The notes under the pieces: model-generated | Told to the model about the DNA's origin: nothing | Databases searched by the model: none | The model's input: the letters and a program-made list of their open reading frames with translations, nothing else | Assembly: GCA_903876665.1 (NCBI GenBank) | Contig: CAIRAY010000124.1 | Span: forward strand, 1 to 64,000 | Direction of reading: 5' to 3' | DNA length: 64,000 nucleotides | Source of the DNA: an uncultured Fibrobacterota bacterium | Lineage (GTDB): Bacteria > Fibrobacterota > Fibrobacteria > Fibrobacterales > Fibrobacteraceae | Translations under genes and position numbers: made by a program | In this document: positions 20,315 through 28,481 of the stretch, piece by piece | How the letters are laid out: every line of letters begins with the position of its first letter | How positions within the stretch are numbered: the stretch's first letter is position 1

Positions 20315-21617
20315 ATTGGATTCCTCCAAATAGGCGGATCCAAGGGAACAGATCAAAGCGGGCTGTCCAGATAATGGGCAGGGTCCGGATAAAAACCGCA
20401 GAACTCAGAACAGGTCTGGGCAAAGAATTCATCCAGTATCCCCCGGCATCCATTTGAAAGGAGCGTAATTTTATATGGGAAAGAACGAGGTGATTGGGAG
20501 AAAAACTCTTTTCTGCCAACCTGCGGAAGTCCAGGCGGGATTCAAGGGAATCCTCGGATGCCCGCAGGCTGTAGGGACCGCTGGTCCAGGTGTAGTCCAG
20601 GGCAAACCATTTGGCGGGCACGATTCCGATCATGTGGGACTGGGGAATGGAAAAACGCATAGGTGCAGTGGTTACAAATTCGTGGTTGGAGGTTTGAGTG
20701 CCACGAATGGCGTCGACACGGGTTGGTTGAATCCAGGCCCCCAGGGAGTCTTGCGAAATTGCCAGATTTAGAGAGTCCATAAAGAAAGGAAGGTCTTGCG
20801 CCAGGCGGAATGATCCATCCAGTTTGACATTCCCGCCCATCTGACCCTGGTAAATGAAGGGGCCAGCATGGATTTCCAAGGTTGCCCGCCAAGCATTGCC
20901 GGAGTAGTTCCCTTGCCATTCAGAATTGAATTGGTCCGTATTCCACTGGGACGTAATTTGCTCCCATTCGGTGGGGTCTCCCGAGGCGCTTTGTTGGGAT
21001 AAATCCACCAGGAATTCGCCTTGGTTTTTTCCGCTGGCCTGAATATGCACTGTGTGATGTTGTACGCCAAGTGACATGGAAAATCTTGAATTACCGACGA
21101 TTCGGTATCCAAAATACAAGGAAGACCAGTCCGCCTTGATGGCTGCGGACGAATTCATCGTGCCATGGAGGCTGAGTTGTGTGGTGGACGAGGAATCGGA
21201 ATAATTATACTCTGCCAGAGACCATGCGGAGCGAAGATCGAGGCTGGCTTTGGGATGCCAACCAAATAGAAGTGCGCCATCGAAGGATACGGGAATGATT
21301 GCATCCACTTGGGGCATGGATATGCCATGAATGGATTCTTTGCCGTTTACCAGGCGGGGGTTGGAGCCCTTTCCCCAGGTATTTCCCAGGGGGTCCGAAG
21401 ATGCGATGGGAAGGTTGGTCTGAATCGAAACGCCCGAGGTGTCCATCCGGGGGATGGTCCAGGGGGCGTCGAGTTGCCAAGAGGTTGAATTGGTGCGGGA
21501 CCCGCCTTCAAAGGCCAGGGAAGCCTCCCAAGCGAATCCAATGCACAAAAACAGCAGCAGGAATGGACTAGCCATGCCACAGATACGAGCTGTCAGAATT
21601 GGGTCAGTTTTTCCCAC
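20304..21617 (-). CDS. Probable outer-membrane beta-barrel protein, first gene of an envelope operon
   Basis: 437 aa. A hydrophobic signal segment (SPFLLLFLCIGFAWEASLAF) lies at residues 17-36 from the GTG at 21617. The body alternates polar and hydrophobic residues (FDGALLFGWHPKASLDLRSAWSLAEYNYS, SLYFGYRIVGNSRFSMSLGVQHHTVHIQASG) as in beta barrels and ends LFGGIQYAL. No family recognised. Two starts compete. The GTG at 21617 lies 6 nt after the -10 box of a good promoter (leaderless). The ATG at 21575 would give a more ordinary signal peptide but has no ribosome site. The last codons overlap the start of the 1403-aa gene. Confidence 0.6.
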   Translation of the reverse strand: MGKTDPILTARICGMASPFLLLFLCIGFAWEASLAFEGGSRTNSTSWQLDAPWTIPRMDTSGVSIQTNLPIASSDPLGNTWGKGSNPRLVNGKESIHGISMPQVDAIIPVSFDGALLFGWHPKASLDLRSAWSLAEYNYSDSSSTTQLSLHGTMNSSAAIKADWSSLYFGYRIVGNSRFSMSLGVQHHTVHIQASGKNQGEFLVDLSQQSASGDPTEWEQITSQWNTDQFNSEWQGNYSGNAWRATLEIHAGPFIYQGQMGGNVKLDGSFRLAQDLPFFMDSLNLAISQDSLGAWIQPTRVDAIRGTQTSNHEFVTTAPMRFSIPQSHMIGIVPAKWFALDYTWTSGPYSLRASEDSLESRLDFRRLAEKSFSPNHLVLSHIKLRSFQMDAGGYWMNSLPRPVLSSAVFIRTLPIIWTARFDLFPWIRLFGGIQYAL

Positions 21618-21623
21618 ATGTAT

Positions 21624-21652
21624 AGTATCGGAATATTTTTGGAAAATGTGAA
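21624..21652 (-). promoter_or_regulatory. Promoter of the 21.6 kb envelope operon
   Basis: On the minus strand TTCACA (21652-21647), a 17-nt spacer and GATACT (21629-21624) are followed after 6 nt by GTG at 21617. An extended word TATTCCGATACTAT here is shared with the flagellin promoter region near 25.79 kb. Confidence 0.6.
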
Positions 21653-21653
21653 G

Positions 21654-21677
21654 AAAACTCCAAAATTTGGAGTTTTT
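21654..21677 (-). terminator. Intrinsic terminator after the HU gene
   Basis: Inverted repeat AAAACTCCAA/TTGGAGTTTT with a 3-nt loop, with T-rich DNA on both sides. It lies 30 nt downstream of the HU-like gene and just upstream of the promoter of the next minus-strand operon. It could insulate the two units. Confidence 0.6.
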
Positions 21678-21707
21678 CTTGAAAATACCCGATGACTGGA
21701 AAAAGAT

Positions 21708-22046
21708 TTATGCGCGGGCGGTGTTTGGAGTGGAGACCTTGGAGGGTACTCCCTGAAGCTCGCTCTCGTTTAGGCGGGTTTTTATGTCTGCAGAGAACTT
21801 GAAGATGGGAACCGTGCGCTCGGAAAGAAGAACTTCTTCTCCGGTGCGGGGATTGCGTGCCGGACGGGGTTTGCGGCTCTTTACAGAGAAGGTGCCGAAC
21901 CCGCGCATTTCGATGTTGTCGCGGGTGGAAAGCGAGGACGCCACCACACCAAAAAACTCTTCAATTACGGTTCGGATGTCGGATTGGATATAGCCCGTTG
22001 AGCGGGCGATTTCTTGAATCAGGTCTTGCTTGGTAACATTTGGCAC
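21708..22046 (-). CDS. HU/IHF-family DNA-binding protein
   Basis: 112 aa. Nucleoid protein that bends DNA as a dimer. The family core is complete: VTKQDLIQEIARSTGYIQSDIRTVIEEFFGVVASSL (helical dimerisation part), RGFGTFSVKSRKPRPARNPRTGEEV (beta arm with the RNPRTG signature) and PIFKFSADIKTRLNE. A C-terminal tail of about 18 residues (SELQGVPSKVSTPNTARA) extends past the usual end. The GTG at 22046 is preferred because a near-consensus promoter ends 6 nt before it. The longer frame to 22088 would add an odd N-terminus lying upstream of that promoter. Confidence 0.93.
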   Translation of the reverse strand: MPNVTKQDLIQEIARSTGYIQSDIRTVIEEFFGVVASSLSTRDNIEMRGFGTFSVKSRKPRPARNPRTGEEVLLSERTVPIFKFSADIKTRLNESELQGVPSKVSTPNTARA

Positions 22047-22052
22047 GAGATA

Positions 22053-22081
22053 AATATAGGGCTGATATCCTGAAATGACAA
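22053..22081 (-). promoter_or_regulatory. HU-gene promoter, leaderless arrangement
   Basis: On the minus strand TTGTCA (22081-22076), a 17-nt spacer and TATATT (22058-22053), followed by 6 nt and the GTG start at 22046. No Shine-Dalgarno sequence can fit on such a transcript. Confidence 0.72.
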
Positions 22082-22162
22082 GTCTCAAAGATGATTATTC
22101 TGCAATGATTTCTACTTTTTGGGGGTCTTATGATGGACATCATGTGAATAGAAATGGGATGT

Positions 22163-23236
22163 ATGTTGAAAGTACGCGATCAAAAAATTTGGCCAAATGT
22201 GATTCCTTCTCCGATGTCCGGAGTAACCGATCGACCGTTCCGGCAATTGATCCGGGACCTTGCGGGTGGACGGATTGGAATTTCTGTGACTGAGTTCATT
22301 TCGGTTGATGCAGCACAACGCTTTACGCCTAAGTCCTTTCGGCAATTGCGCACCTTTGCGGGGGAATGTCCGCTTTGCATTCAAATATTCGGAGCAAAGC
22401 CCGAGAGCATGGCTGCCGGGGCGGCACAAATGGTGGGAAACGGTGCGGACTTCGTGGAAATCAATGGTGGATGTCCGGTTCCCAAGGTTATTGGACGGGG
22501 TGGGGGGTCATCCCTTCTCAAAGATCTTCCTCGTTTAAAATCCATGCTGCAACAGGTGCGGAAAGCCATTGAGGTGCCTTTGTTTCTCAAGGTCCGCGTG
22601 GGGTGGGATGAGTCCTCCATCAATATTTTAGAGACATTACGCATTGCCGAAGGGGAAGGGGTGGAATTGTTCACCATCCATGGTCGAACCAGAGTGCAGG
22701 GCTATAAAGGTTTAGCCGATTGGGACTTGATTAACCAGGCCGCCTCTGTCGCGAAGATTCCCGTGATTGGAAACGGGGACATTCGTTCTGCCCACGAGGC
22801 GAAAGCCCGCTTGGACCAATACCCAGCTCTATCCGGGGTTGGTATTGGGCGGGCCTTGATGCACAACCCTTTTGTGCTTGGCCAGGTTGCGGATCTATGG
22901 GAAGGAAAACCCGTGCTCGAGCCGGGGCCCCAGCAACAGTACCAGATGCTTCTCCGTTACGCCGAGCTTCTCGCCGAAGATGGATTTTCGCCACAAGGGG
23001 TGCTTGGTCGCTTGAAGCAAATGATGGCAAGAATGTCCCGTTACCTGGAACCAGATGCCTCGGTGTTCCGTCTGGAGTTGTTGCACACGCAGGAACTGGA
23101 ACCCTATTTAGTTCGCCTGCAACACTTCTATCAAGAGGAGTATGAACAGGGCGGGTATCAATTCATGCCAGGAAGGATCCTTAATCTCAATGGAAAACAT
23201 TCCACCGAGATGGAAGAAGGTCGCCAATTTAAGTAA
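22163..23236 (+). CDS. dus: tRNA-dihydrouridine synthase (Dus family)
   Basis: 357 aa. FMN- and NADPH-dependent enzyme reducing uridine to dihydrouridine in the tRNA D-loop. Signatures are SPMSGVTDRPFRQL (FMN-binding start of the barrel), EINGGCPVPKV (in place of the usual NxGCPxxxV, with the active-site Cys in GCP), KVRVGWDESSINILE, HGRTRVQGYKGLADW and GNGDIRSAHEA. The C-terminal helical domain includes LGRLKQMMARMSRYL. The ATG at 22163 fits the family N-terminus; ATG at 22154 is also possible and neither has a good ribosome site. A DusB-like subgroup is likely but not proven. Confidence 0.93.
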   Translation: MLKVRDQKIWPNVIPSPMSGVTDRPFRQLIRDLAGGRIGISVTEFISVDAAQRFTPKSFRQLRTFAGECPLCIQIFGAKPESMAAGAAQMVGNGADFVEINGGCPVPKVIGRGGGSSLLKDLPRLKSMLQQVRKAIEVPLFLKVRVGWDESSINILETLRIAEGEGVELFTIHGRTRVQGYKGLADWDLINQAASVAKIPVIGNGDIRSAHEAKARLDQYPALSGVGIGRALMHNPFVLGQVADLWEGKPVLEPGPQQQYQMLLRYAELLAEDGFSPQGVLGRLKQMMARMSRYLEPDASVFRLELLHTQELEPYLVRLQHFYQEEYEQGGYQFMPGRILNLNGKHSTEMEEGRQFK

Positions 23237-23237
23237 A

Positions 23238-23271
23238 GAAAAATCCCGCAGTTTAATCTACGGGATTTTTA
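23238..23271. terminator. Bidirectional intrinsic terminator between dus and glgC
   Basis: AAAATCCCG-CAGTTTAATCTA-CGGGATTTTT forms a GC-capped stem with A-rich and T-rich flanks on opposite sides. It starts 2 nt after the dus stop and 25 nt from the glgC stop, so it serves both converging genes. Confidence 0.88.
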
Positions 23272-23295
23272 ATTAAAGATATTGATTGTCTGTAT

Positions 23296-24555
23296 TTAGG
23301 GCTTGATTATGGTATCCTTGGCAATCACGACCACGCCTGAATCGCTAATGGTGAATAGCTTGGCGTCGCGTTCCTTGTTGTAGCCAATCTCGTAGCCCGG
23401 AGGGATTTTGACGCCCTTTTCAATGATGGCATTGCGGATTTTTGCACCCTGGCCCACGATGACATCGGGGAAGAGGATGGATTCTTCGATAAAGGAATCC
23501 TTTTCGCAACGGACGCCTGGGCTGAGAACGGAGCGGACTACGGTGGATGCATTCAAAACGCACCCTGCAGAAATTACTGAGTTTACCACGGATCCCTTGA
23601 CATTCTCGGGAGAATTTTCGCACACAAACTTTGCTGGAGGCTGATTCCAGTTCAAGGTGCGAATGGGCCAGTGACGGTTGTAAAGATCAAAGGCTGTTTC
23701 GTCGGCGCAAAGGTCCAAGTTCGCGTCGTAGAGGGCATCGAGGGTACCGACATCGCGCCAATAACCTTTTGTCCGATGAGACTCTCCACGAATGATATTG
23801 GTATTAAAATCGTACACATATACAGGATAGTCAGGATACAAAAGAGGGATGATATCCTTTCCAAAGTCGAAGGAGCCTTCGCGCTTGGATGCGGCCATTA
23901 ATTCCCGGACCAGGAATTTGGAATTAAAGATGTAGTTGCCCATGGAGGCAAGGCACCAGCCGGGGCGGTCGGGCATTTCTTTGGGCTGCTTGGGCTTTTC
24001 CTCAAATCCGACCATGCGTCCATCCGAGTCGACTTCGATGATTCCAAAGTCAAAGGCTTCGCTTACGGGAACTGGGATCGCGGCGATGGTTAGCAGAGCG
24101 GCCTTAGTCAAGTGGTATTCGATCATCTGGTTCACATCCATTTTGTAGATGTGGTCTCCACCAAAAACGGCAACCAGATCGGGGCGTTCATCGGTGATCA
24201 GGTTGACATTCTGGAAAATGGCGTCAGCAGTGCCCCGGTACCATTCTTGGCCGGTCCGCATCTGGGCGGGAACAAGATCGACATATTGGTCGAGCGAACG
24301 ATTGAGCGCCCAGGCGGCGCTCACATGTTTGTTCAATGAATCGGACTTGAATTGTGTCAGAATCTTGATTTTAAAAATGCCGGAGTTGATGAAGTTGTTT
24401 AGGACAAAGTCGATGATGCGGTAGGTGCCACCATAATGAACCGCTGGTTTTGCGCGATCCTGCGTTAAAGGTTGCAGGCGGTTCCCCTGCCCACCGGCCA
24501 TAATCATCGCCAGTGTCTTTGTCCCATGCGTCAGAAAGCTCAATGTGTACCCCAT
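23296..24555 (-). CDS. glgC: Glucose-1-phosphate adenylyltransferase (ADP-glucose pyrophosphorylase)
   Basis: 419 aa. Makes ADP-glucose for glycogen synthesis from glucose-1-phosphate and ATP. The N-terminal nucleotidyltransferase domain shows TLAMIMAGGQGNRLQPLTQDRAKPAVHYGGTYRIIDFVLNN, then GTADAIFQN and FGGDHIYKMD. FDFGIIEVD, EKP and the Asp/Asn loops follow, and the C-terminal left-handed beta-helix has VVNSVISAGCVLNASTVVRSVLSPGV and KIRNAIIEKGVKIPPG. The ATG at 24555 gives the usual N-terminus; the upstream frame to 24612 adds non-family residues. With ppdK and the GH57-like protein it points to glycogen storage in this organism. Confidence 0.95.
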   Translation of the reverse strand: MGYTLSFLTHGTKTLAMIMAGGQGNRLQPLTQDRAKPAVHYGGTYRIIDFVLNNFINSGIFKIKILTQFKSDSLNKHVSAAWALNRSLDQYVDLVPAQMRTGQEWYRGTADAIFQNVNLITDERPDLVAVFGGDHIYKMDVNQMIEYHLTKAALLTIAAIPVPVSEAFDFGIIEVDSDGRMVGFEEKPKQPKEMPDRPGWCLASMGNYIFNSKFLVRELMAASKREGSFDFGKDIIPLLYPDYPVYVYDFNTNIIRGESHRTKGYWRDVGTLDALYDANLDLCADETAFDLYNRHWPIRTLNWNQPPAKFVCENSPENVKGSVVNSVISAGCVLNASTVVRSVLSPGVRCEKDSFIEESILFPDVIVGQGAKIRNAIIEKGVKIPPGYEIGYNKERDAKLFTISDSGVVVIAKDTIIKP

Positions 24556-24666
24556 AGTTGCAAATGATTTCGATGAAAATAATGTAGCCAAAAAACAAGA
24601 AATCCGCACCACCCAAAATGAGAATCTGGGATAGTACGGATCAAGGATTAAAATGTGTTGGAGAAA

Positions 24667-25599
24667 TTACCTTCTGCCGTACCCCGTAAGAATGCTGACG
24701 ACTGAGCCATAAGCCATATTGGACTGGGCGAGGAAGGAGGCCGCTGCCTGCTGTTGGATCTGCAGGGAGGCGTAGCGTGAGGTTTCTTCCGCCTGGTCAA
24801 CCCCGACCAAGGAAGAGGATGCGGCCTGGTAGTTGTTTTGTTTGTTTTCCAGGCCTGTGCGGGCTCCGCTGATAACGGACAAATTTGTGGAGATGCGGGA
24901 AAGATTACGCCGCACCCGGATCATCCCCGAATCCTCCTCTTCCAAGGTGGCGTAGGTGGCGAGGGCGGCCGCTTGTCCGGTTGTAGCATCTGCCCAGGTG
25001 GCTTGAACGGAGGTGGATACGATGTTGAGCCCACTGAATGTATCGCTTCCCGTAGTGCCGTCTTTGCTAACTCGTGTATCCAGGATTTGGTAGTTGAAAG
25101 TGTCGTTGACTTGTTCTCCGACCTGTACCGAGGAACCTGCGCCTGCCACATTGTTGACTTTAGCGTTGGCATCGTAGGCTCCGTTCAAGAGCAGTGCGCC
25201 TTCATAGCGGGTGGTATTGACCACAGTCGAGATTGCGTCGCGCAGGTTGTCGTATTGCTGTCCCAGAGTGCTTCGAGTTGCTGCATCTGTCTCTTGGGAG
25301 GCCTCTTTTGCTAAATCGGACATCTGTGTCATTAAATCCGAAATGGAAGTGAGCCCATCCTCTGCAGTTTTGAGCCGGCTGATATGATTTTCTAGGGATT
25401 TTGCAGCAGTTCCCGAGGACTCCGCAAGTGAGTTCAGCTCCTTGGCCCTAAAATAGGAGCCGACGTCATCCGAAGGCCGGTTAATCCTAAGACCGCTGGC
25501 GATGCGCTCCAAAGACGTTGACATGGCGCTGTTGTAAGTTTTGATGATGCTCGACAGAGCAAATGTGCCAGGGGCTACCTGGGCGGAGATTCCATTCAT
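24667..25599 (-). CDS. fliC: Flagellin
   Basis: 310 aa. Filament subunit. The conserved N-terminal D0/D1 helices are present (SSIIKTYNSAMSTSLERIASGLRINRPSDDVGSYFRAKELNSLAESSGTAAKSLENHISRLKTAEDGLTSISDLMTQMSDLAKEA). So are the C-terminal ones (VRRNLSRISTNLSVISGARTGLENKQNNYQAASSSLVGVDQAEETSRYASLQIQQQAAASFLAQSNMAYGSVVSIL). The central variable region is short. No signal peptide, as expected for type III export. The ATG at 25599 has GGAAGG upstream. A sigma-28 promoter lies about 180 nt upstream. The gene stands alone here; other flagellar structural genes are not in the window. Confidence 0.93.
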   Translation of the reverse strand: MNGISAQVAPGTFALSSIIKTYNSAMSTSLERIASGLRINRPSDDVGSYFRAKELNSLAESSGTAAKSLENHISRLKTAEDGLTSISDLMTQMSDLAKEASQETDAATRSTLGQQYDNLRDAISTVVNTTRYEGALLLNGAYDANAKVNNVAGAGSSVQVGEQVNDTFNYQILDTRVSKDGTTGSDTFSGLNIVSTSVQATWADATTGQAAALATYATLEEEDSGMIRVRRNLSRISTNLSVISGARTGLENKQNNYQAASSSLVGVDQAEETSRYASLQIQQQAAASFLAQSNMAYGSVVSILTGYGRR

Positions 25600-25780
25600 T
25601 TTGACCTTCCCGTTCCATGGGTTGTTTATCCATAGAGAGGTCAAAAGGGCTCGTCACAATATGTCGTAGCTGTCTTCCCACGGCTACGACTGCGACTTGA
25701 CCAATGATCCTCTCCGATCACAAGGGTGTTAGTTCTCCAAATTCGGCTTCCCGACCAAAGATGGATAACCCTCATTAATA

Positions 25781-25807
25781 GTATCGGAATAAATTCCGAA
25801 AACTTTA
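25781..25807 (-). promoter_or_regulatory. Sigma-28 (FliA)-type promoter of flagellin
   Basis: On the minus strand TAAAGTTT (25807-25800), 11 nt, then TCCGATAC (25788-25781). This matches the consensus TAAAGTTT-N11-GCCGATAA in 14 of 16 positions. Transcription should start near 25775, leaving a leader of about 175 nt before the flagellin ATG. Confidence 0.85.
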
Positions 25808-25846
25808 GGAGAAAAGGAAAATAAAAATGGAAGATGCTCCAACAAC

Positions 25847-26224
25847 TCAAGAGGCTTGTGGAAAGGCCTTGTAGCGGATGCCACATGTTTTGGCTTGGGG
25901 GTGGCATCCGAATTTTTCCAGGCGGATGTCCAGCGAAGCCATTTGAGGAAAACGGGAAAAGGAAGCGTTTGCTATTGCGACAACGAGTGCCTCAACGAGG
26001 TGGAATTGCCCTTGTTGGGCAACCTCAATGGCTAGATTTGCGAGAGATATATAATTTAGCGAATCACTGAGAAGGTCGGAACGTGCTGCTTTTTGGATGT
26101 CGAGGGTCGCTTGAAGATTCAGGATGATTTGCTGGGGCTCACTGCGCTCGTGGGGCAGGTCTCCGATAATGCAAACCACACCAAGACCCTCGACAAATAG
26201 GTCCGCGAGGGCTTGGGTTGGCAT
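25847..26224 (-). CDS. folB: Dihydroneopterin aldolase (FolB-like)
   Basis: 125 aa. Folate-pathway enzyme splitting 7,8-dihydroneopterin. Family features are DLFVEGLGVVCIIGDLPHERSEPQQIILNLQATLDIQKAARSD (start strand, catalytic Glu in the HER segment and Gln-rich strand), DSLNYISLANLAIEVAQQGQFHLVEALVVAIA, and the late Lys in LEKFGCHPQA. The Pro that normally follows this Lys (KP) is Phe here. The ATG at 26224 lies 10 nt after the stop of the PEGA-domain gene, so the two are probably co-transcribed. Confidence 0.82.
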   Translation of the reverse strand: MPTQALADLFVEGLGVVCIIGDLPHERSEPQQIILNLQATLDIQKAARSDLLSDSLNYISLANLAIEVAQQGQFHLVEALVVAIANASFSRFPQMASLDIRLEKFGCHPQAKTCGIRYKAFPQAS

Positions 26225-26234
26225 AGTAATGGAC

Positions 26235-28358
26235 TTACCAGGTAAAGAGAACGATGGAGCCACCAATGCAGCTTGCTGTAAGAAGCAACATCAAGGTACG
26301 ACCCGTGGAATAGCTGTCCATGACGGTTTTATTTTTGGCAAGCAAAGGTTCCAAGGTGTACAGGGGACCATCAATGTCATCAATCTGTCGCTGACTAGCT
26401 AGCGTCATTGCGCGTTCGCAAGTAGCGGGATCTGAATCGCTAGTGCACCTGGCAATGATCATATTCTTGTGTTCCTTGATTTGCGTGGCAGTTGCGTCAT
26501 AAGCTTTTTTAGAATCGGCGAAGCCCATGTGCTGAAGCGCTGCGCCAGCACCCGCAGCTACGGCTGCGGCGACTAGGCCCCATGCGCCCCATTTCCGGTA
26601 CTCGTCGGAACGGCCAAATTTCGCATCAATGTCTTCTGTGGCTGCTTCTGCAGATTCTTCGCGGTCTGCCTCTTCCGAGTCCGCCTCTTCGGCTACATCA
26701 GGAGTTTCCGTTGCATCGGCTTCCACTGCGGGGGTTGTTGCTGGCGCCTCTTCTTCCTCGGCAGGCTCCTCGCTCACCGCGGCGGGTGCTGGTGCTGGTT
26801 TTGGCATGGCAACGGGTGGTGGTGGTGCAATGGGCTTGGGTGCAACTACGGGTGCCACAACGGGAATTGGCGCAGGTGGAGGAGTAACGACAAAGGTAAT
26901 GAGAAGTGCCTTGGTTTTGCTTTGGACATTCGCATCAAATTCGTTGCGGGCTGGTCCCGTCATTTTTGCAAGGCGTGCGTCAAAGTCAGCACCCTTGGCA
27001 ATCAGGGCGGGCGTTGCATCGCTAGATGCATAGATTCCTGGGCTAGAAAGGACGAGAGGGGTTTGATCGAGGTAGAAGGCAACGCTTTGGAATACGGGGG
27101 TTTTGCCGGCATCATTGGGCAACGCCCAAACCCGCAATACGGCCTGAATCTGGTCTTTTCTCTGCACCAATTGGCCCTGGTCCAGTGAGCCAAGGTCAAA
27201 TGACGCTGTGTAAGTAAAGGAGACTTCTGGGGCGGTATGTTTGACGGACAGTTCGAAAGTTTTTTTGGCTTTGTTGAAGCGTCCGAGCTGAATGGATGTC
27301 GATGGAATATAGACATGCTTCAAATCAAACAAGGTTCCTTCCAAGGCTTCATCGATTTGCTTCAGCAAGGAACGGAAGTCTTCCGTGGCCTTGTCTGCAA
27401 CGGTTTGCTGGCGAGCCTGTTCCGTATCGCGTTCTTTCTGCCAGACCCCTGTGCGGTTCTGGTATTCAGGAGCGCCTTCGTCTGCACCCTGGGCTGGGCT
27501 CTGAGGGAAAAGAGCCATTTGCTTTTGGATCAGGGCTCCGGATTCCTTGGGCCATTCATCCATTTGGGATTGAACGGAAGAGCGTAGGGATTGCAGTCCC
27601 TTGGAATCGTTTTTCTTGGAAAGCTCGAGAAACTTGAGTTTCAGGGCTTGGGCGGGATTTTCGATGTCCTTCTTTTCGGTGAGGAGTTCGCCCACATCGA
27701 CGGTAAGGCCTGGCTGGGGTTTGAGAACGCGGATCTTGGTATAAAAGCCTGGCTTGGCCAAGGTGATGACAACCGCGCGGGTCCCCAGGGCTGTTATTTT
27801 GGAGGGGGTACGGCCTTTGGCTTCGTCATTGAGGGTGATTTCGGCACCGGCAGGTTGTGAGGTCACGTTAAAATAGGAGACCCGTTCGATGGATGGCTTG
27901 AGCTCCACCATCTTGCCGTCGATGCTCACAAAAACAGGAGACTCTCCCTCGACATAGGCAAATTTTCCATCGAAGTAAACCCGGTCGATGTCCTGGTCTG
28001 GTTTGGCGCTAATGGTCAAATAGAATTTGGTTTTCAGCACGTCGGAGTAGGGCTTGTCGGCGATGGAGAATTTTCCAAGTTTGGCTTTGCCTGCCGTCGT
28101 CAGCTTGCCTTGGTAAAGGCCATAGGCCGTGGCTGCGTCATCGAAGGGGTCTTCAAATTTTTGGCGGACGTAGAACCGACCGTCCTGGATCGCATTGGGA
28201 TTTGCTTTTTTCAGTTCATCATTGAATTCCGCTGCGATGTAGTCATCGGGTGCTCCGATCTCTTCGCCTTCGAATTTGGCGATGGTAAAGTTATCTGCGA
28301 ACGCAAAGGAAGTGAGGAGGACTAAGCCTAACCCAAGGAAAAACCGGAAACGATTCAT
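26235..28358 (-). CDS. Secreted PEGA-domain protein with C-terminal membrane segment
   Basis: 707 aa with signal peptide (MNRFRFFLGLGLVLLTSFAFA). A PEGA-like fold lies around residues 165-235 (YFNVTSQPAGAEITLNDEAKGRTPSKITALGTRAVVITLAKPGFYTKIRVL). A helical/beta region follows, then a long Pro/Ala- and Glu/Ala-rich low-complexity linker (about 495-590). The C-terminal domain has hydrophobic stretches (WGLVAAAVAAGAGAALQHM and TLMLLLTASCIGGSIVLFTW). It is probably envelope-located. A ribosome site (GGAG) lies 10 nt upstream and a TATATT -10-like box 39 nt upstream of the ATG. Function unknown. Confidence 0.7.
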   Translation of the reverse strand: MNRFRFFLGLGLVLLTSFAFADNFTIAKFEGEEIGAPDDYIAAEFNDELKKANPNAIQDGRFYVRQKFEDPFDDAATAYGLYQGKLTTAGKAKLGKFSIADKPYSDVLKTKFYLTISAKPDQDIDRVYFDGKFAYVEGESPVFVSIDGKMVELKPSIERVSYFNVTSQPAGAEITLNDEAKGRTPSKITALGTRAVVITLAKPGFYTKIRVLKPQPGLTVDVGELLTEKKDIENPAQALKLKFLELSKKNDSKGLQSLRSSVQSQMDEWPKESGALIQKQMALFPQSPAQGADEGAPEYQNRTGVWQKERDTEQARQQTVADKATEDFRSLLKQIDEALEGTLFDLKHVYIPSTSIQLGRFNKAKKTFELSVKHTAPEVSFTYTASFDLGSLDQGQLVQRKDQIQAVLRVWALPNDAGKTPVFQSVAFYLDQTPLVLSSPGIYASSDATPALIAKGADFDARLAKMTGPARNEFDANVQSKTKALLITFVVTPPPAPIPVVAPVVAPKPIAPPPPVAMPKPAPAPAAVSEEPAEEEEAPATTPAVEADATETPDVAEEADSEEADREESAEAATEDIDAKFGRSDEYRKWGAWGLVAAAVAAGAGAALQHMGFADSKKAYDATATQIKEHKNMIIARCTSDSDPATCERAMTLASQRQIDDIDGPLYTLEPLLAKNKTVMDSYSTGRTLMLLLTASCIGGSIVLFTW

Positions 28359-28481
28359 CAGCGAAGCTCCATAGAAAATGAAAGACGTTGCTTAATATAC
28401 AAATTTGAGGCAATTGGGGAGCAAAACATGGATCAAGTATTTTGCCCTTGTGGAATACTCAAATAGGTTAAATTTAAGCCA

